A stretch of 11,877 bases of DNA, taken from the NCBI GenBank assembly GCA_026225015.1, contig JAMFRY010000118.1:1-11877 (forward strand), read 5' to 3'. Under the pieces are notes generated by a model. The model was given only the letters and a program-made list of their open reading frames with translations, ran no database searches and had not been told where the DNA came from. The position numbers and the translations under genes are program-made. Source of the stretch: Alphaproteobacteria bacterium (lineage in GTDB: Bacteria > Pseudomonadota > Alphaproteobacteria > Acetobacterales > Acetobacteraceae). Shown here in pieces: positions 1-6,417 of the stretch (within the stretch, counting starts at the first letter, position 1; each line of letters starts with the position of its first letter).

Positions 1-99
1 ATCCGGCCGGTTGAGCGTGATGGTCGCGATCTTGGTCCTGGGGTCCTTCTCGTACAGTACGATCTCCTCCGGCGGCGGACGAACGTCATCTTTTTTCAT
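1..99 (-). CDS. Enoyl-CoA hydratase/isomerase family protein, N-terminal fragment
   Basis: Only the first 33 codons are inside the window; the gene runs off the left edge. The reading starts MKKDDVRPPPEEIVLYEKD and continues into a beta strand ending ITLNRPD. This is the characteristic opening of crotonase-fold enzymes (acyl-CoA hydratases, isomerases and relatives), where the LNRP motif precedes the NAL helix. The ATG at 97-99 has a good ribosome binding site (GAGAGG about 8 nt upstream). The gene starts 39 nt after the stop of the GntR regulator on the same strand, so the two could be cotranscribed. A palindromic candidate operator at 185-203 lies about 85 nt upstream of the start. The oxyanion-hole and catalytic regions are not in the window, so the acyl-CoA substrate and the reaction cannot be inferred. 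Confidence 0.82.
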   Translation of the reverse strand, partial: MKKDDVRPPPEEIVLYEKDPRTKIATITLNRPD

Positions 100-138
100 C
101 GGGTTTTCCTCTCTTGTTAACGAAGCGGTGAAAGCCGG

Positions 139-936
139 TCAGGGTCTGGAAATCTCCCGCAGCGGCTGCAATCGTCCAGATTGCAAAATTGTGGAACAAT
201 TTTCATCTGAAGGGCGGTGGTTTTCAGTTTCGTCGGCGCCCAGCACGGCTTTGCGCATCCGGCCGATATGGGCGCGGCCGAGCGCCTGGGCGTGTTCGGC
301 ATCATGATTGGCGATCGCCGTTGCGATGGCGCGAAAGTCATCCAGGCACTCACGCTTGCGCATTGCGGCCGGATACTGGCCAAAGAGGATATACAGCCCG
401 GTCGCGGGCAGCAGCCGATGCAGCGTGCGGTTGCCGCTGATCACCAGAAGCATGAAGTAAAAATGCCGGCGGGCTCGCGCAAATTCGCCCGTCTTGGCGC
501 CCGGCACAGCGGCGTCATCGGCGGTCTCGGCTTCCCGCAGCGCCGAGCCCAGCCGTTTCTCATGAATGCCGGCTTGATAATTTCGGCAGGCGGCCCGGAC
601 CAGAACCCCGATGATGATTTCGGCAAGCTCCAGCACATCCATTACCTCCGCCGGATCAAGCCGGCGCAGGGCAGCCGAGCGGTGCCGGGAAATATCGATA
701 ATCCCCTGCGCCGCCAGCCATTGCACCGCCTCCCGCACGGCATTGCGGCCAACCCGATATTCGGCGGCGAGGCTGGTTTCAACCAGCCGCTGTCCCGGAA
801 TCAGTAGCTGTTGTTCGAGCGCTCTCATGATCCCCCGCGAGACCCGGCGGGCGGCGCCGGATTCGGAGGATTCTATCGGTTGTATCGCCAGTTTCGCCGC
901 CGCCGCGTCCCGCGCTTGATGATAGGATTGTTCCAC
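139..936 (-). CDS. GntR-family transcriptional regulator, FCD (FadR/VanR-type) subfamily
   Basis: 265-residue DNA-binding regulator. A winged helix-turn-helix spans about residues 30-95, with the family signature PGQRLVETSLAAEYRVGRNAVREAV and then a QGIIDISRHRSA wing (canonical: SRTPVREAL, eGLV). An all-helical FCD ligand domain follows (about 98-232), with the RRHFYFMLLVISGN helix pair. Its H158, H211 and H223 are candidates for the His ligands of the FCD metal site. Such regulators usually respond to organic acids or acyl derivatives. The start is uncertain: the frame opens with GTG at 934-936, no Shine-Dalgarno is visible, and the only early ATG (residue 37) lies inside the HTH domain, so it is too late. 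The GTG itself sits in a palindrome repeated near the 3' end of the gene, suggesting autoregulation. Neighbouring crotonase genes on both sides suggest control of an acyl-CoA pathway; this is inference. Confidence 0.88.
   Translation of the reverse strand: MEQSYHQARDAAAAKLAIQPIESSESGAARRVSRGIMRALEQQLLIPGQRLVETSLAAEYRVGRNAVREAVQWLAAQGIIDISRHRSAALRRLDPAEVMDVLELAEIIIGVLVRAACRNYQAGIHEKRLGSALREAETADDAAVPGAKTGEFARARRHFYFMLLVISGNRTLHRLLPATGLYILFGQYPAAMRKRECLDDFRAIATAIANHDAEHAQALGRAHIGRMRKAVLGADETENHRPSDENCSTILQSGRLQPLREISRP
185..203. promoter_or_regulatory. Palindromic candidate GntR operator, site 1
   Basis: A perfect inverted repeat, AAAATTGT-GGA-ACAATTTT, lies inside the last codons of the GntR gene and about 85 nt upstream of the minus-strand crotonase start. 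The arm pattern TTGT-N3-ACAA fits the TnGT-N3-ACnA shape known for FCD-type GntR operators (for example PdhR and LldR sites). A 15-nt identical copy in inverted orientation occurs at 927-941. Protein binding is inferred. Confidence 0.6.
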
Positions 937-941
937 AATTT
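927..941. promoter_or_regulatory. Palindromic candidate GntR operator, site 2
   Basis: Read on the minus strand this is AAATTGTGGAACAAT, identical over 15 nt to site 1 (186-200 on the plus strand). The inverted repeat is ATTGT-N3-ACAAT. It overlaps the proposed GTG start of the regulator and lies about 145 nt upstream of the divergent plus-strand crotonase start. A bound regulator here could repress its own transcription or translation start and act on the divergent gene. The role is inferred from position and from the repeat. Confidence 0.6.
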
Positions 942-1083
942 CGGCGTAGACAAATTAAACTCGGGCGGCAAGGTGGACGATCCGCGCCGGCACCCCAAAT
1001 CGGCAGGTCAGGCTGATCGAATTGCAGACTGGGACAAGCCGGCGGTCAGAATGCGCTTCAAAGCAGCTCCGCCAGGGGGCATG

Positions 1084-1836
1084 ATGCGCCTTATGACGCG
1101 TAATGCCATCATTTGCTCCGTGCAGGATCGCCTTTGCCGTTTGACGCTCAACCGGCCTGAGAAACTCAACGCGCTGAACGTCGCCATATTCGAGGAAATG
1201 GCGGGTCACCTCGATCGGCTCGATTACGCCACGATCGGTTGCCTGATATTGAGCGGCGCCGGCCGCAGTTTTTGTGCCGGCCATGACCTCGACGATCTTG
1301 CCGGAGGCGGCGAGAGTGGGCGCGCCGAGCGTATTGAGAACGGATTGGTGGAGCGGCTCGCCAACCTGCCCTTTCCCGTTATCGCCAGCGTGCGCGGCCA
1401 TTGCTATACGGGCGGTCTGGAACTGGTTCTGGCCGCCGATATCATCATCGCGGCCGAGACCGCGCGCTTCGCCGACACCCATGCCAAGTTCGATCTCGTG
1501 CCGATCTGGGGCCTGACGCAGCGCCTGCCGCGGCGCGTCGGGATGGCAAAGGCGAAGGAGATGATGTTCGCCTCCCGCACCTATTCAGGCATCGAGGCTG
1601 CCGCCATGGGGCTTGCCAATTTCGCGGTTCCCGAGGCCGAGCTGGATTCGCGCACCGATGCGTTCTGCGCCGATATCCTGACCAATAGCGCCCGCTCCAA
1701 CCGGGAGATCAAAAAACTCCTGATCGACACCGACGGACTTAACCTCGCCGCCGGCAATGCCTGGGAACTGCACCATACGCCAGGCCACGGGCCGGAATTC
1801 GCGGCGCTGATTCGGTCGAGGCAGGCGGCAAAGTAG
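1084..1836 (+). CDS. Enoyl-CoA hydratase/isomerase family protein (crotonase fold)
   Basis: 250 residues from the chosen start, the usual length for a single-domain crotonase. Motifs in order: LNRPEKLNAL (22-31), the first oxyanion-hole loop SFCAGHDL (62-69), and RGHCYTGGLELVLAADI (104-120), which carries the second oxyanion glycine and E113, equivalent to Glu144 of rat mitochondrial hydratase. FADTHAKFDLVPIWGLTQRL (129-148) follows. The second hydratase glutamate (Glu164 in rat) aligns with H133, so classical syn-hydration is doubtful; an isomerase, lyase or other acyl-CoA activity is possible. ATG codons at 1081, 1084 and 1093 are all in frame. I chose 1084 because AGGGGG at 1074-1079 gives usable spacing, although 1093 also fits the family. 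The frame stays open upstream to 811, but that part is antisense to the GntR gene and has no family similarity. The gene is divergent from the GntR regulator. Confidence 0.88.
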   Translation: MRLMTRNAIICSVQDRLCRLTLNRPEKLNALNVAIFEEMAGHLDRLDYATIGCLILSGAGRSFCAGHDLDDLAGGGESGRAERIENGLVERLANLPFPVIASVRGHCYTGGLELVLAADIIIAAETARFADTHAKFDLVPIWGLTQRLPRRVGMAKAKEMMFASRTYSGIEAAAMGLANFAVPEAELDSRTDAFCADILTNSARSNREIKKLLIDTDGLNLAAGNAWELHHTPGHGPEFAALIRSRQAAK

Positions 1837-1945
1837 GGCGGGCGAAGGAGCCAAAGGTTCCAACAAAGCGAAGCTTTGTTGGAACGGCTCCGGAGGGAAC
1901 GCCCGCCTTTTTGATCGCGAAACAAGGCGGGCGCTGCCCGCCCTA
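1834..1945. repeat. Nested inverted-repeat element between convergent genes
   Basis: The element begins on the stop codon of the crotonase gene and fills most of the gap to the convergent IclR gene. The outermost arms are TAGGGCGGGC (1834-1843) and GCCCGCCCTA (1936-1945). Inside are GGCGGGCG (1837-1844) with CGCCCGCC (1900-1907), GGAGCC (1847-1852) with GGCTCC (1886-1891), and a perfect 13-bp stem 1857-1869/1873-1885 closed by a GAA loop. A separate short hairpin, GGCGGGC/GCCCGCC, lies at 1926-1942. The left GGCGGGC arm can pair with either of two right arms, so the pairings compete. The layout resembles dispersed REP-like intergenic elements of GC-rich proteobacteria; whether it is repeated in this genome cannot be seen here. 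Confidence 0.7.
1837..1912 (+). terminator. Probable intrinsic terminator of the plus-strand crotonase gene
   Basis: The stacked stems (8-bp GC-rich base, 6-bp middle, 13-bp apex with GAA loop) end at 1907 and are followed directly by TTTTT at 1908-1912, the classic form of a Rho-independent terminator for plus-strand transcripts. On the minus strand the hairpin at 1926-1942 could act for the IclR transcript, but no clean T-run follows it in that direction. Confidence 0.6.
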
Positions 1946-1958
1946 CGGTCTTTCTTTC

Positions 1959-2684
1959 TCAAACCCTCTCCCCATGCAGCTCCGCTGAAAGCTGCGCGGC
2001 GACTTCTGCGATCCGGGCGCCGATGATGGGATATCGCTCCGGCTTTACCCGCTCCAGCGGGCCGGAGAGCACGATCGCGGCCCCGGGTTCGCCGCTCGCT
2101 TCCAGCACGGCGGCGGCGACGCTTGCATGGTCATCAAACCGATGCACCGCATAGCCCTGGCGCCGCGTCTGCTCCAACCGCTCCAAAACCCCGCCCCCGG
2201 GCGCCTCCCCCAGCATCGCCTGCCGTCTCTTGGCCGTCATCTGCGAGAGCATCGCATCCCCCGCGGCGCTGTCCAACGGCACCACCAGGCCGACCCACGG
2301 CACATATTTGAGCATCTGGTTGCTTTCCACCACATCCACCAGCACCAGCTCTGCAGCACTTGGCACCGTCAACAGCATGGTCTCGTCAAATTCGTCCCGC
2401 AGCCGCTTCAGCGCCGGCCGGGCACGTTTGGTGAGGCTGCTGGTTTCATGCCCAATCCGCGCCACCGCATGGATATGCGGCGTCAACTCCCATTTGACCT
2501 GTTTTCGCCCAGGCTCGGGGCGAATCCAGCCATGCTCGGCGAGCGTCAACAGCGCCCGCTGAATCGCGGTTTTATCGTCACCCCGCAGCCGCGCGAGGGC
2601 GCTGACGCCGACCGGTTGATGACGGGCGATTTCTTCCAGCACGCCTAAGGCCCGGCCACTGCTCTGGATTTTCTTGACAGTCAT
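1959..2684 (-). CDS. IclR-family transcriptional regulator
   Basis: 241-residue regulator with the two-domain IclR layout. An N-terminal winged HTH (about 3-70) contains KIQSSGRALGVLEEIA, then VGVSALARLRGDDKTAIQRALLTLAEHGWI (recognition helix about 38-50). A C-terminal effector-binding domain (about 75-238) carries SNQMLKYVPWVGLVVPLDSAAGDAML and RRQGYAVHRFDDHASVAAAVLE, the usual GY-x(4-6)-E/D-x4-G-like region, and AAIVLSGPLERV. The ATG at 2682-2684 is preferred over the TTG just before it; AGGGTGAAG lies a few nt upstream. The gene is divergent from a TauD-type dioxygenase, separated by 91 nt of AT-rich DNA with palindromes. In this family that arrangement usually means the regulator controls the neighbouring catabolic gene in response to its substrate. 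The effector is unknown. Confidence 0.9.
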   Translation of the reverse strand: MTVKKIQSSGRALGVLEEIARHQPVGVSALARLRGDDKTAIQRALLTLAEHGWIRPEPGRKQVKWELTPHIHAVARIGHETSSLTKRARPALKRLRDEFDETMLLTVPSAAELVLVDVVESNQMLKYVPWVGLVVPLDSAAGDAMLSQMTAKRRQAMLGEAPGGGVLERLEQTRRQGYAVHRFDDHASVAAAVLEASGEPGAAIVLSGPLERVKPERYPIIGARIAEVAAQLSAELHGERV

Positions 2685-2702
2685 CAAACTTCACCCTATT
2701 TG
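2674..2702 (+). promoter_or_regulatory. Candidate sigma-70-type promoter for the dioxygenase gene
   Basis: TTGACA at 2674-2679 is a consensus -35 box, followed 17 nt later by TATTTG at 2697-2702 as a weak -10. It would drive plus-strand transcription into the dioxygenase gene with a leader of about 65 nt. The -35 box lies inside the first codons of the IclR gene, so IclR transcription or binding would interfere with it. The -10 is poor, so this is tentative. Confidence 0.35.
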
Positions 2703-2723
2703 TATTCGTATCATTATTATGTA

Positions 2724-2739
2724 CATTTTGTACACAATG
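2724..2739. promoter_or_regulatory. Palindrome in the IclR/dioxygenase intergenic region (candidate operator)
   Basis: CATTTTGTACACAATG is a 16-bp imperfect palindrome (7 of 8 pairs match). It lies 36 nt upstream of the dioxygenase ATG and 39 nt upstream of the IclR start. It overlaps a second palindrome, ATGTACAT (2719-2726), so TGTACA occurs twice at 9-nt spacing (2720 and 2729). Wider arms TTGTATT (2700-2706) and AATACAA (2742-2748) flank both. It is the likeliest place for IclR binding between the two divergent genes, but binding is inferred. Confidence 0.45.
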
Positions 2740-2775
2740 ACAATACAAGTTTTCGAACTATCGGGAGAACTGAAC

Positions 2776-3732
2776 ATGACATCCATCAGCGTAACGCCCT
2801 TGGCGGAAAATCTGAGCTTTGGCGCGCGGGTGACGGGCCTCGATTGGGACAATATCGAGAATCCTGGCGTCCGCGCGCAGTTAAACCAGGTCTTTGAAGA
2901 CCGCGGCGTTATTGTGTTCGAGGAAATCGAGCCGTCGAGCAAAATGCAGGTGGCGCTCAGCAATATCTTTGGGCCGCTGAAAGAGCATCCGGTCAAGGTC
3001 GTGCCGCGCGTGGATGGGGAGTTGCTGCCGGGCGTGATCGAGATCAGAGCCACTCCGGATACTGGCGCCGTGGTGGAAATAGACGGCCAAACCCGGGTGA
3101 GCTGGCAGCCGTTTCACTTTGATCATTGCTATAATAACGAGCTGAACCGCGCTGGCGTTCTGCGCTCCGTGATCACGCCCCCGGAAGGCGGCTACACGGC
3201 ATTTGCCGACGGCGTGCAACTCTATCAGGCGCTCTCCCCGGAACTGCGCCGGGCCATCGAGGACCGCAACGTCATCTACACGCTGGACCTGTTCTTTGCC
3301 AATCAGCGTTTCGGGCTCCCCAGGGGCTTCCGCCAGTTACAGGCGTTGACCGTTGAAGGTCTCATGGAGATCGTACGATCGCTCCCGCGCGCGATTCATC
3401 CGGCGGTCTGGACCCGCAAGTCGGGCGAAAAGGTGCTGCATGTTTCCGGCTATATGGCCGTGGGGCTTGAGGGCCATGAGGACCCGGAAGGCGATGCGCT
3501 GCTGCAGGCCGTCTGCATGGAGATCCGGGACAAGGCGGTGCCGTATGTCCATCACTGGAAACCGAAAGACATGGTGATCTGGGACAATTGGCGCGTGCTG
3601 CACGAAGCCCTCGGAGTTGACCCGGCCTTTGAGCGCTGCGTCCATCGCACCACCATCGCGGGCGATTACGGGCTCGGCTATTGGGAAAACCGCGTACCCG
3701 CGCCAGAAGCCGTGCCGATGGAAATGATGTAG
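2776..3732 (+). CDS. TauD/TfdA-family Fe(II)/2-oxoglutarate-dependent dioxygenase
   Basis: 318 residues. It should couple oxidation of a substrate to decarboxylation of 2-oxoglutarate, using Fe(II) and O2, in the cytoplasm. The 2-His-1-carboxylate triad is intact: H114 and D116 in QPFHFDHCYNN, and H276 in DNWRVLHEA. R287 and R291 in ERCVHRTTIAGD match the 2-oxoglutarate-binding and substrate-side arginines of TauD. The N-terminus SISVTPLAENLSFGARVTGLDW is also typical (canonical: GAev.GvDl). The start at 2776 has a clear Shine-Dalgarno (GGGAGAA, 2763-2769); the frame stays open to 2674, but that would run through the promoter region. Substrate is open: TauD, TfdA, AtsK-like and other acid-oxidising enzymes share these motifs, and no sulfonate or herbicide gene is nearby. 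It is probably controlled by the divergent IclR regulator. Confidence 0.92.
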   Translation: MTSISVTPLAENLSFGARVTGLDWDNIENPGVRAQLNQVFEDRGVIVFEEIEPSSKMQVALSNIFGPLKEHPVKVVPRVDGELLPGVIEIRATPDTGAVVEIDGQTRVSWQPFHFDHCYNNELNRAGVLRSVITPPEGGYTAFADGVQLYQALSPELRRAIEDRNVIYTLDLFFANQRFGLPRGFRQLQALTVEGLMEIVRSLPRAIHPAVWTRKSGEKVLHVSGYMAVGLEGHEDPEGDALLQAVCMEIRDKAVPYVHHWKPKDMVIWDNWRVLHEALGVDPAFERCVHRTTIAGDYGLGYWENRVPAPEAVPMEMM

Positions 3733-3753
3733 TCCGGCAAGGAGCGGAACCCT

Positions 3754-4614
3754 CTATACCGGCTGCCAGATCGGCGAACCGCGCTGTTCGCGCAAGGAAG
3801 GGATGATTTTGCCGTCGATATCGGTAATCCCGTAATCCTGCGCGACTTCGGCGGTGATAAAGGTGCCGCCGCTGCGCTGCATGACATCCGGGTCGGCGGC
3901 GAGTGCGGCGATGACGCGGCCCGGATGCTCAACCGAGGCGCCGATCAGCGGGTTGCTGACGATGGTTTTTTTCATCTCCGGGTTGGCGGCGATATTATAT
4001 TCGGCGATTTCCGAAAATGTCAGGCCTTGCCACAGAGAGATGGAAGCAACGTGATGGGGTTTCAGCTCGATGGCCATGTCGCGCGCCATGCGATCGACCG
4101 CGGATTTGCAGGTGCCAAAAATCGGGCCATAGGTATAGGTGACGCCCGCATAGCCAGCGATGGCGACGATCAGGCCGGATTTCTGCGGCACCATGATCTG
4201 CGCGTCATGCCAGGCGGCGGTGTAGTTGGAACGCACGCCCACCTGCAGCATTTCAAGATTCGATAGCGGCTTTTCCCAGAAGGGTTTGGGCACGATGAGG
4301 CCTAAGGAGAGCTGGAAGGCGTTGTTTACCAGAATATCCACCCTGCCCTGCTCGCGCTTCACCTGCTCGAACAGCGCCGCCACCTGCTCATCATTGCCGT
4401 GATCCACCTGCACGGCGATCCCTTTGCCGCCCCGCTCGCTACATTGCGCAGCAGTCTCGCCAACCGTTCCGGGAAGGTAGTACTGACCGGGGGTTACGGT
4501 GCGGCCGGTGACGTAAACGGTGGCGCCATTCTCGGCGAGCACCAAGGCGACGCCCCGGCCGATCCCGCGACTGGAACCGGTAACAACCGCGACCTTGCCG
4601 TCAAGTTTGCCCAT
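3754..4614 (-). CDS. SDR-family (DHRS1-like) protein with degenerate catalytic site
   Basis: 286 residues with a Rossmann fold of the short-chain dehydrogenase/reductase superfamily. The cofactor motif TGSSRGIG (12-19) and the structural VDILVNNAF (92-100) are intact, and N130 fits the conserved active-site Asn. The catalytic YxxxK is FGTCK (F166, K170), and the expected Ser position about 13 residues earlier is Ala (A153, in IVAIAGYAG). Two of the core Ser-Tyr-Lys residues are therefore missing, although the reading frame is otherwise clean. The overall layout (long insertion after the second strand, MVPQKSGLIV, late NP-x-SVEHPGRVIAALA) resembles DHRS1-type proteins. The ATG is preceded by GAGAGGAG with 5-nt spacing. 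It lies 30 nt downstream of the ABC exporter gene and could be cotranscribed with it. It may bind a nucleotide without normal redox catalysis, or use another residue. Confidence 0.88.
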   Translation of the reverse strand: MGKLDGKVAVVTGSSRGIGRGVALVLAENGATVYVTGRTVTPGQYYLPGTVGETAAQCSERGGKGIAVQVDHGNDEQVAALFEQVKREQGRVDILVNNAFQLSLGLIVPKPFWEKPLSNLEMLQVGVRSNYTAAWHDAQIMVPQKSGLIVAIAGYAGVTYTYGPIFGTCKSAVDRMARDMAIELKPHHVASISLWQGLTFSEIAEYNIAANPEMKKTIVSNPLIGASVEHPGRVIAALAADPDVMQRSGGTFITAEVAQDYGITDIDGKIIPSLREQRGSPIWQPV

Positions 4615-4644
4615 GGCGACTCCTCTCTCTATTGGTTACGCCCA

Positions 4645-6417
4645 CTAATTCAATCCCTGCGCCCGGACAAGCCGAGCGAACGCCCCGTCGGCCTCCAGCA
4701 ATTGGGCATGGGTGCCGGTTTCGATCGCCCTTCCGTCCTGCATCACCACGATGCAATCGGCGTCCCGCACGGTGGAAAGCCGGTGCGCCACCACGATGGT
4801 GGTGCGGCCCTGCCGCAGCCGCGCCAAGGCCAACTGCACTTCGGCCTCGCTTTCGGTATCCAGCGCGCTGGTTGCCTCATCAAGCAGCAAAATGCGCGGA
4901 TTCCGAAGAATCGCCCGCGCCAAGGCGACGCGCTGGCGCTGCCCGCCGGAGAGCCGCTGGCCGTTCACGCCGACGCGCGTTGAATACCCTTCCGGCATTT
5001 CCGCAATGAATTTCGCGGCGGCGGCGGCGGCGGCGGCTTCCTCGATTGCGTCCTGCGGCGCACCTGGCCGTCCCAAACCGATATTCGCCGCGATCGTGTC
5101 GTCAAACAGCAGCGCGTCCTGCCCGACATAGGCGATCGCGCCGCGCAGGCTGGCCAGCGTCACCTGCCTGATTTCCGCCCCGTCAATCCTGATCTCGCCG
5201 CCGGATGGGGTATAGAGCCGCGGAATCAACGCCAGCGCGGTCGATTTGCCGGCCCCCGACGCCCCCACCAAAGCCAGCATCTGCCCCGGCCGCGCGGTGA
5301 AGCTCAAGCCGGTCAAGCCGGGCCTGCCATCCGGATACGCAAAGCTCACGGCGCAAAAACTCACCTCGCCCGGACCCTCCGGCAAAGCCGCCGCGCCCAG
5401 AGCGTCGGCAATCGCGGCCGGTTCGTCGATCACGTTGAACACCCGCACCAGCCCAGCAAGCCCCTCCTGAATCGCGGAATTCATCGTCCCCAGCGCCCGC
5501 AACGGCCGCGAGGCCAGCAGCAGCGCGGATACGAAGCCCATGAAATTGCCGACGCCGCTGCCGCCCGTGGCGTTGCGCCAGCCCTCGAAGCCGATCACCA
5601 GCGCCACTGCCACGCCGCCCAGCACTTCCAGCATCGGGTCCAGCCGCGAGCGCACCCGCGTCATCCGCAACAGTGCCTTGTATAGAAGATCGAAGGTCGC
5701 ATTGGCGCGGGCCTTCTCATGCGCCTCCAGCCCATAGGCGCGGATCGTGCGAGCCTGGGCAAAACTCTCATTCAGCACCGCCGCCGCGCCGCCCATCGTC
5801 TCCTGCATGCCGCCCGAGGCGCGGCGCATCCGTTTGCCGATGCGCTGCACCGGAATGCCGGCAAGCGGATATAAAAACGCCGCGATCAGGCTCAACTTCC
5901 AGTCGATCACCACCATGGTGACCACCAGCCCCACCACGGTCGCCGCATCCGCCACCGCGTTCACCGCCCGCGTCATGGCATCCCGGATCACCGTAGCATC
6001 GGTGGTGAACCGCGCCGCTAGCGTGGCCGGCGCCTCGCGCTCAACCCGCGCCAAAGCGGCGTCAGATAGATGTCCGAACATCGCCCCCTGCAGCCGGCGG
6101 ATCACCAGCAGCACCATGTCCTGCGTCAGTACCGCCTGGAAATACATCGAAACGCCCTTAACGGCCGTCACGATCAGCACCAGGATCGGCACCTGGTACA
6201 AAATCCGTGCATCCTTATGGGCGAACATCGTAAACGCCCAGTCGATCAGCGCCGGATACAAAGCGGTGGCGCCGGACATCACCAGCGTCATCACCACGAT
6301 CATCACGATGCGCGCGCGGAAAAACCTGATATGCTCGCGCCACAGCCGCCGGATCAGCACGGCCGTGGAGTCGGCGGCGGCAGGAGCGGCGGTACTGGAT
6401 TCGAGCATCATATCCAT
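4645..6417 (-). CDS. ABC exporter, MsbA-like (fused permease and ATPase)
   Basis: 590-residue half transporter that should work as a homodimer in the inner membrane. The N-terminal transmembrane domain (about 30-320) has hydrophobic segments near 36-60, 74-96, 157-190, 264-280 and 292-315, plus coupling-helix sequence such as RTIRAYGLEAHEKAR. The ATPase domain (about 345-588) is complete: Walker A GASGAGKST (385-393), Q-loop Q433, signature LSGGQ (489-493), Walker B ILLLDE (509-514) with catalytic E514, D-loop SALD, and switch H545 in VAHRLSTV. The arrangement and length match MsbA-type lipid A/lipid exporters and related multidrug exporters; the sequence alone cannot settle the substrate. 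No lpxK or kdtA lies next to it, as would be usual for a housekeeping msbA. An eight-alanine stretch (461-468) is encoded by a nearly pure triplet run. The start is the first of three near-adjacent ATGs. Confidence 0.92.
   Translation of the reverse strand: MDMMLESSTAAPAAADSTAVLIRRLWREHIRFFRARIVMIVVMTLVMSGATALYPALIDWAFTMFAHKDARILYQVPILVLIVTAVKGVSMYFQAVLTQDMVLLVIRRLQGAMFGHLSDAALARVEREAPATLAARFTTDATVIRDAMTRAVNAVADAATVVGLVVTMVVIDWKLSLIAAFLYPLAGIPVQRIGKRMRRASGGMQETMGGAAAVLNESFAQARTIRAYGLEAHEKARANATFDLLYKALLRMTRVRSRLDPMLEVLGGVAVALVIGFEGWRNATGGSGVGNFMGFVSALLLASRPLRALGTMNSAIQEGLAGLVRVFNVIDEPAAIADALGAAALPEGPGEVSFCAVSFAYPDGRPGLTGLSFTARPGQMLALVGASGAGKSTALALIPRLYTPSGGEIRIDGAEIRQVTLASLRGAIAYVGQDALLFDDTIAANIGLGRPGAPQDAIEEAAAAAAAAKFIAEMPEGYSTRVGVNGQRLSGGQRQRVALARAILRNPRILLLDEATSALDTESEAEVQLALARLRQGRTTIVVAHRLSTVRDADCIVVMQDGRAIETGTHAQLLEADGAFARLVRAQGLN
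5014..5037 (-). repeat. GCC trinucleotide run encoding eight alanines in the ABC exporter
   Basis: On the coding strand, seven GCC codons in a row are followed by GCG, giving A461-A468 just before KFI in the ATPase helical region. The segment length matches what MsbA-type proteins have here (EEAA-x-AA-x-A-x-x-FI), so it looks like codon and residue homogenisation rather than an insertion. Pure triplet runs can slip in frame. Confidence 0.8.

Noticed and set aside
811..1083. N-terminal extension of the plus-strand crotonase frame
   Set aside because: It is antisense to the GntR HTH coding region, shows no crotonase similarity, and the family N-terminus plus a Shine-Dalgarno place the start near 1084.
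955..1482. 175-residue minus-strand open frame over the crotonase gene
   Set aside because: Shadow frame of a well-supported gene, with no recognisable motif.
5014..5037. GCG run as a possible CRISPR-like or iteron repeat
   Set aside because: It is an in-frame alanine codon run inside a conserved ATPase domain, with no spacers.
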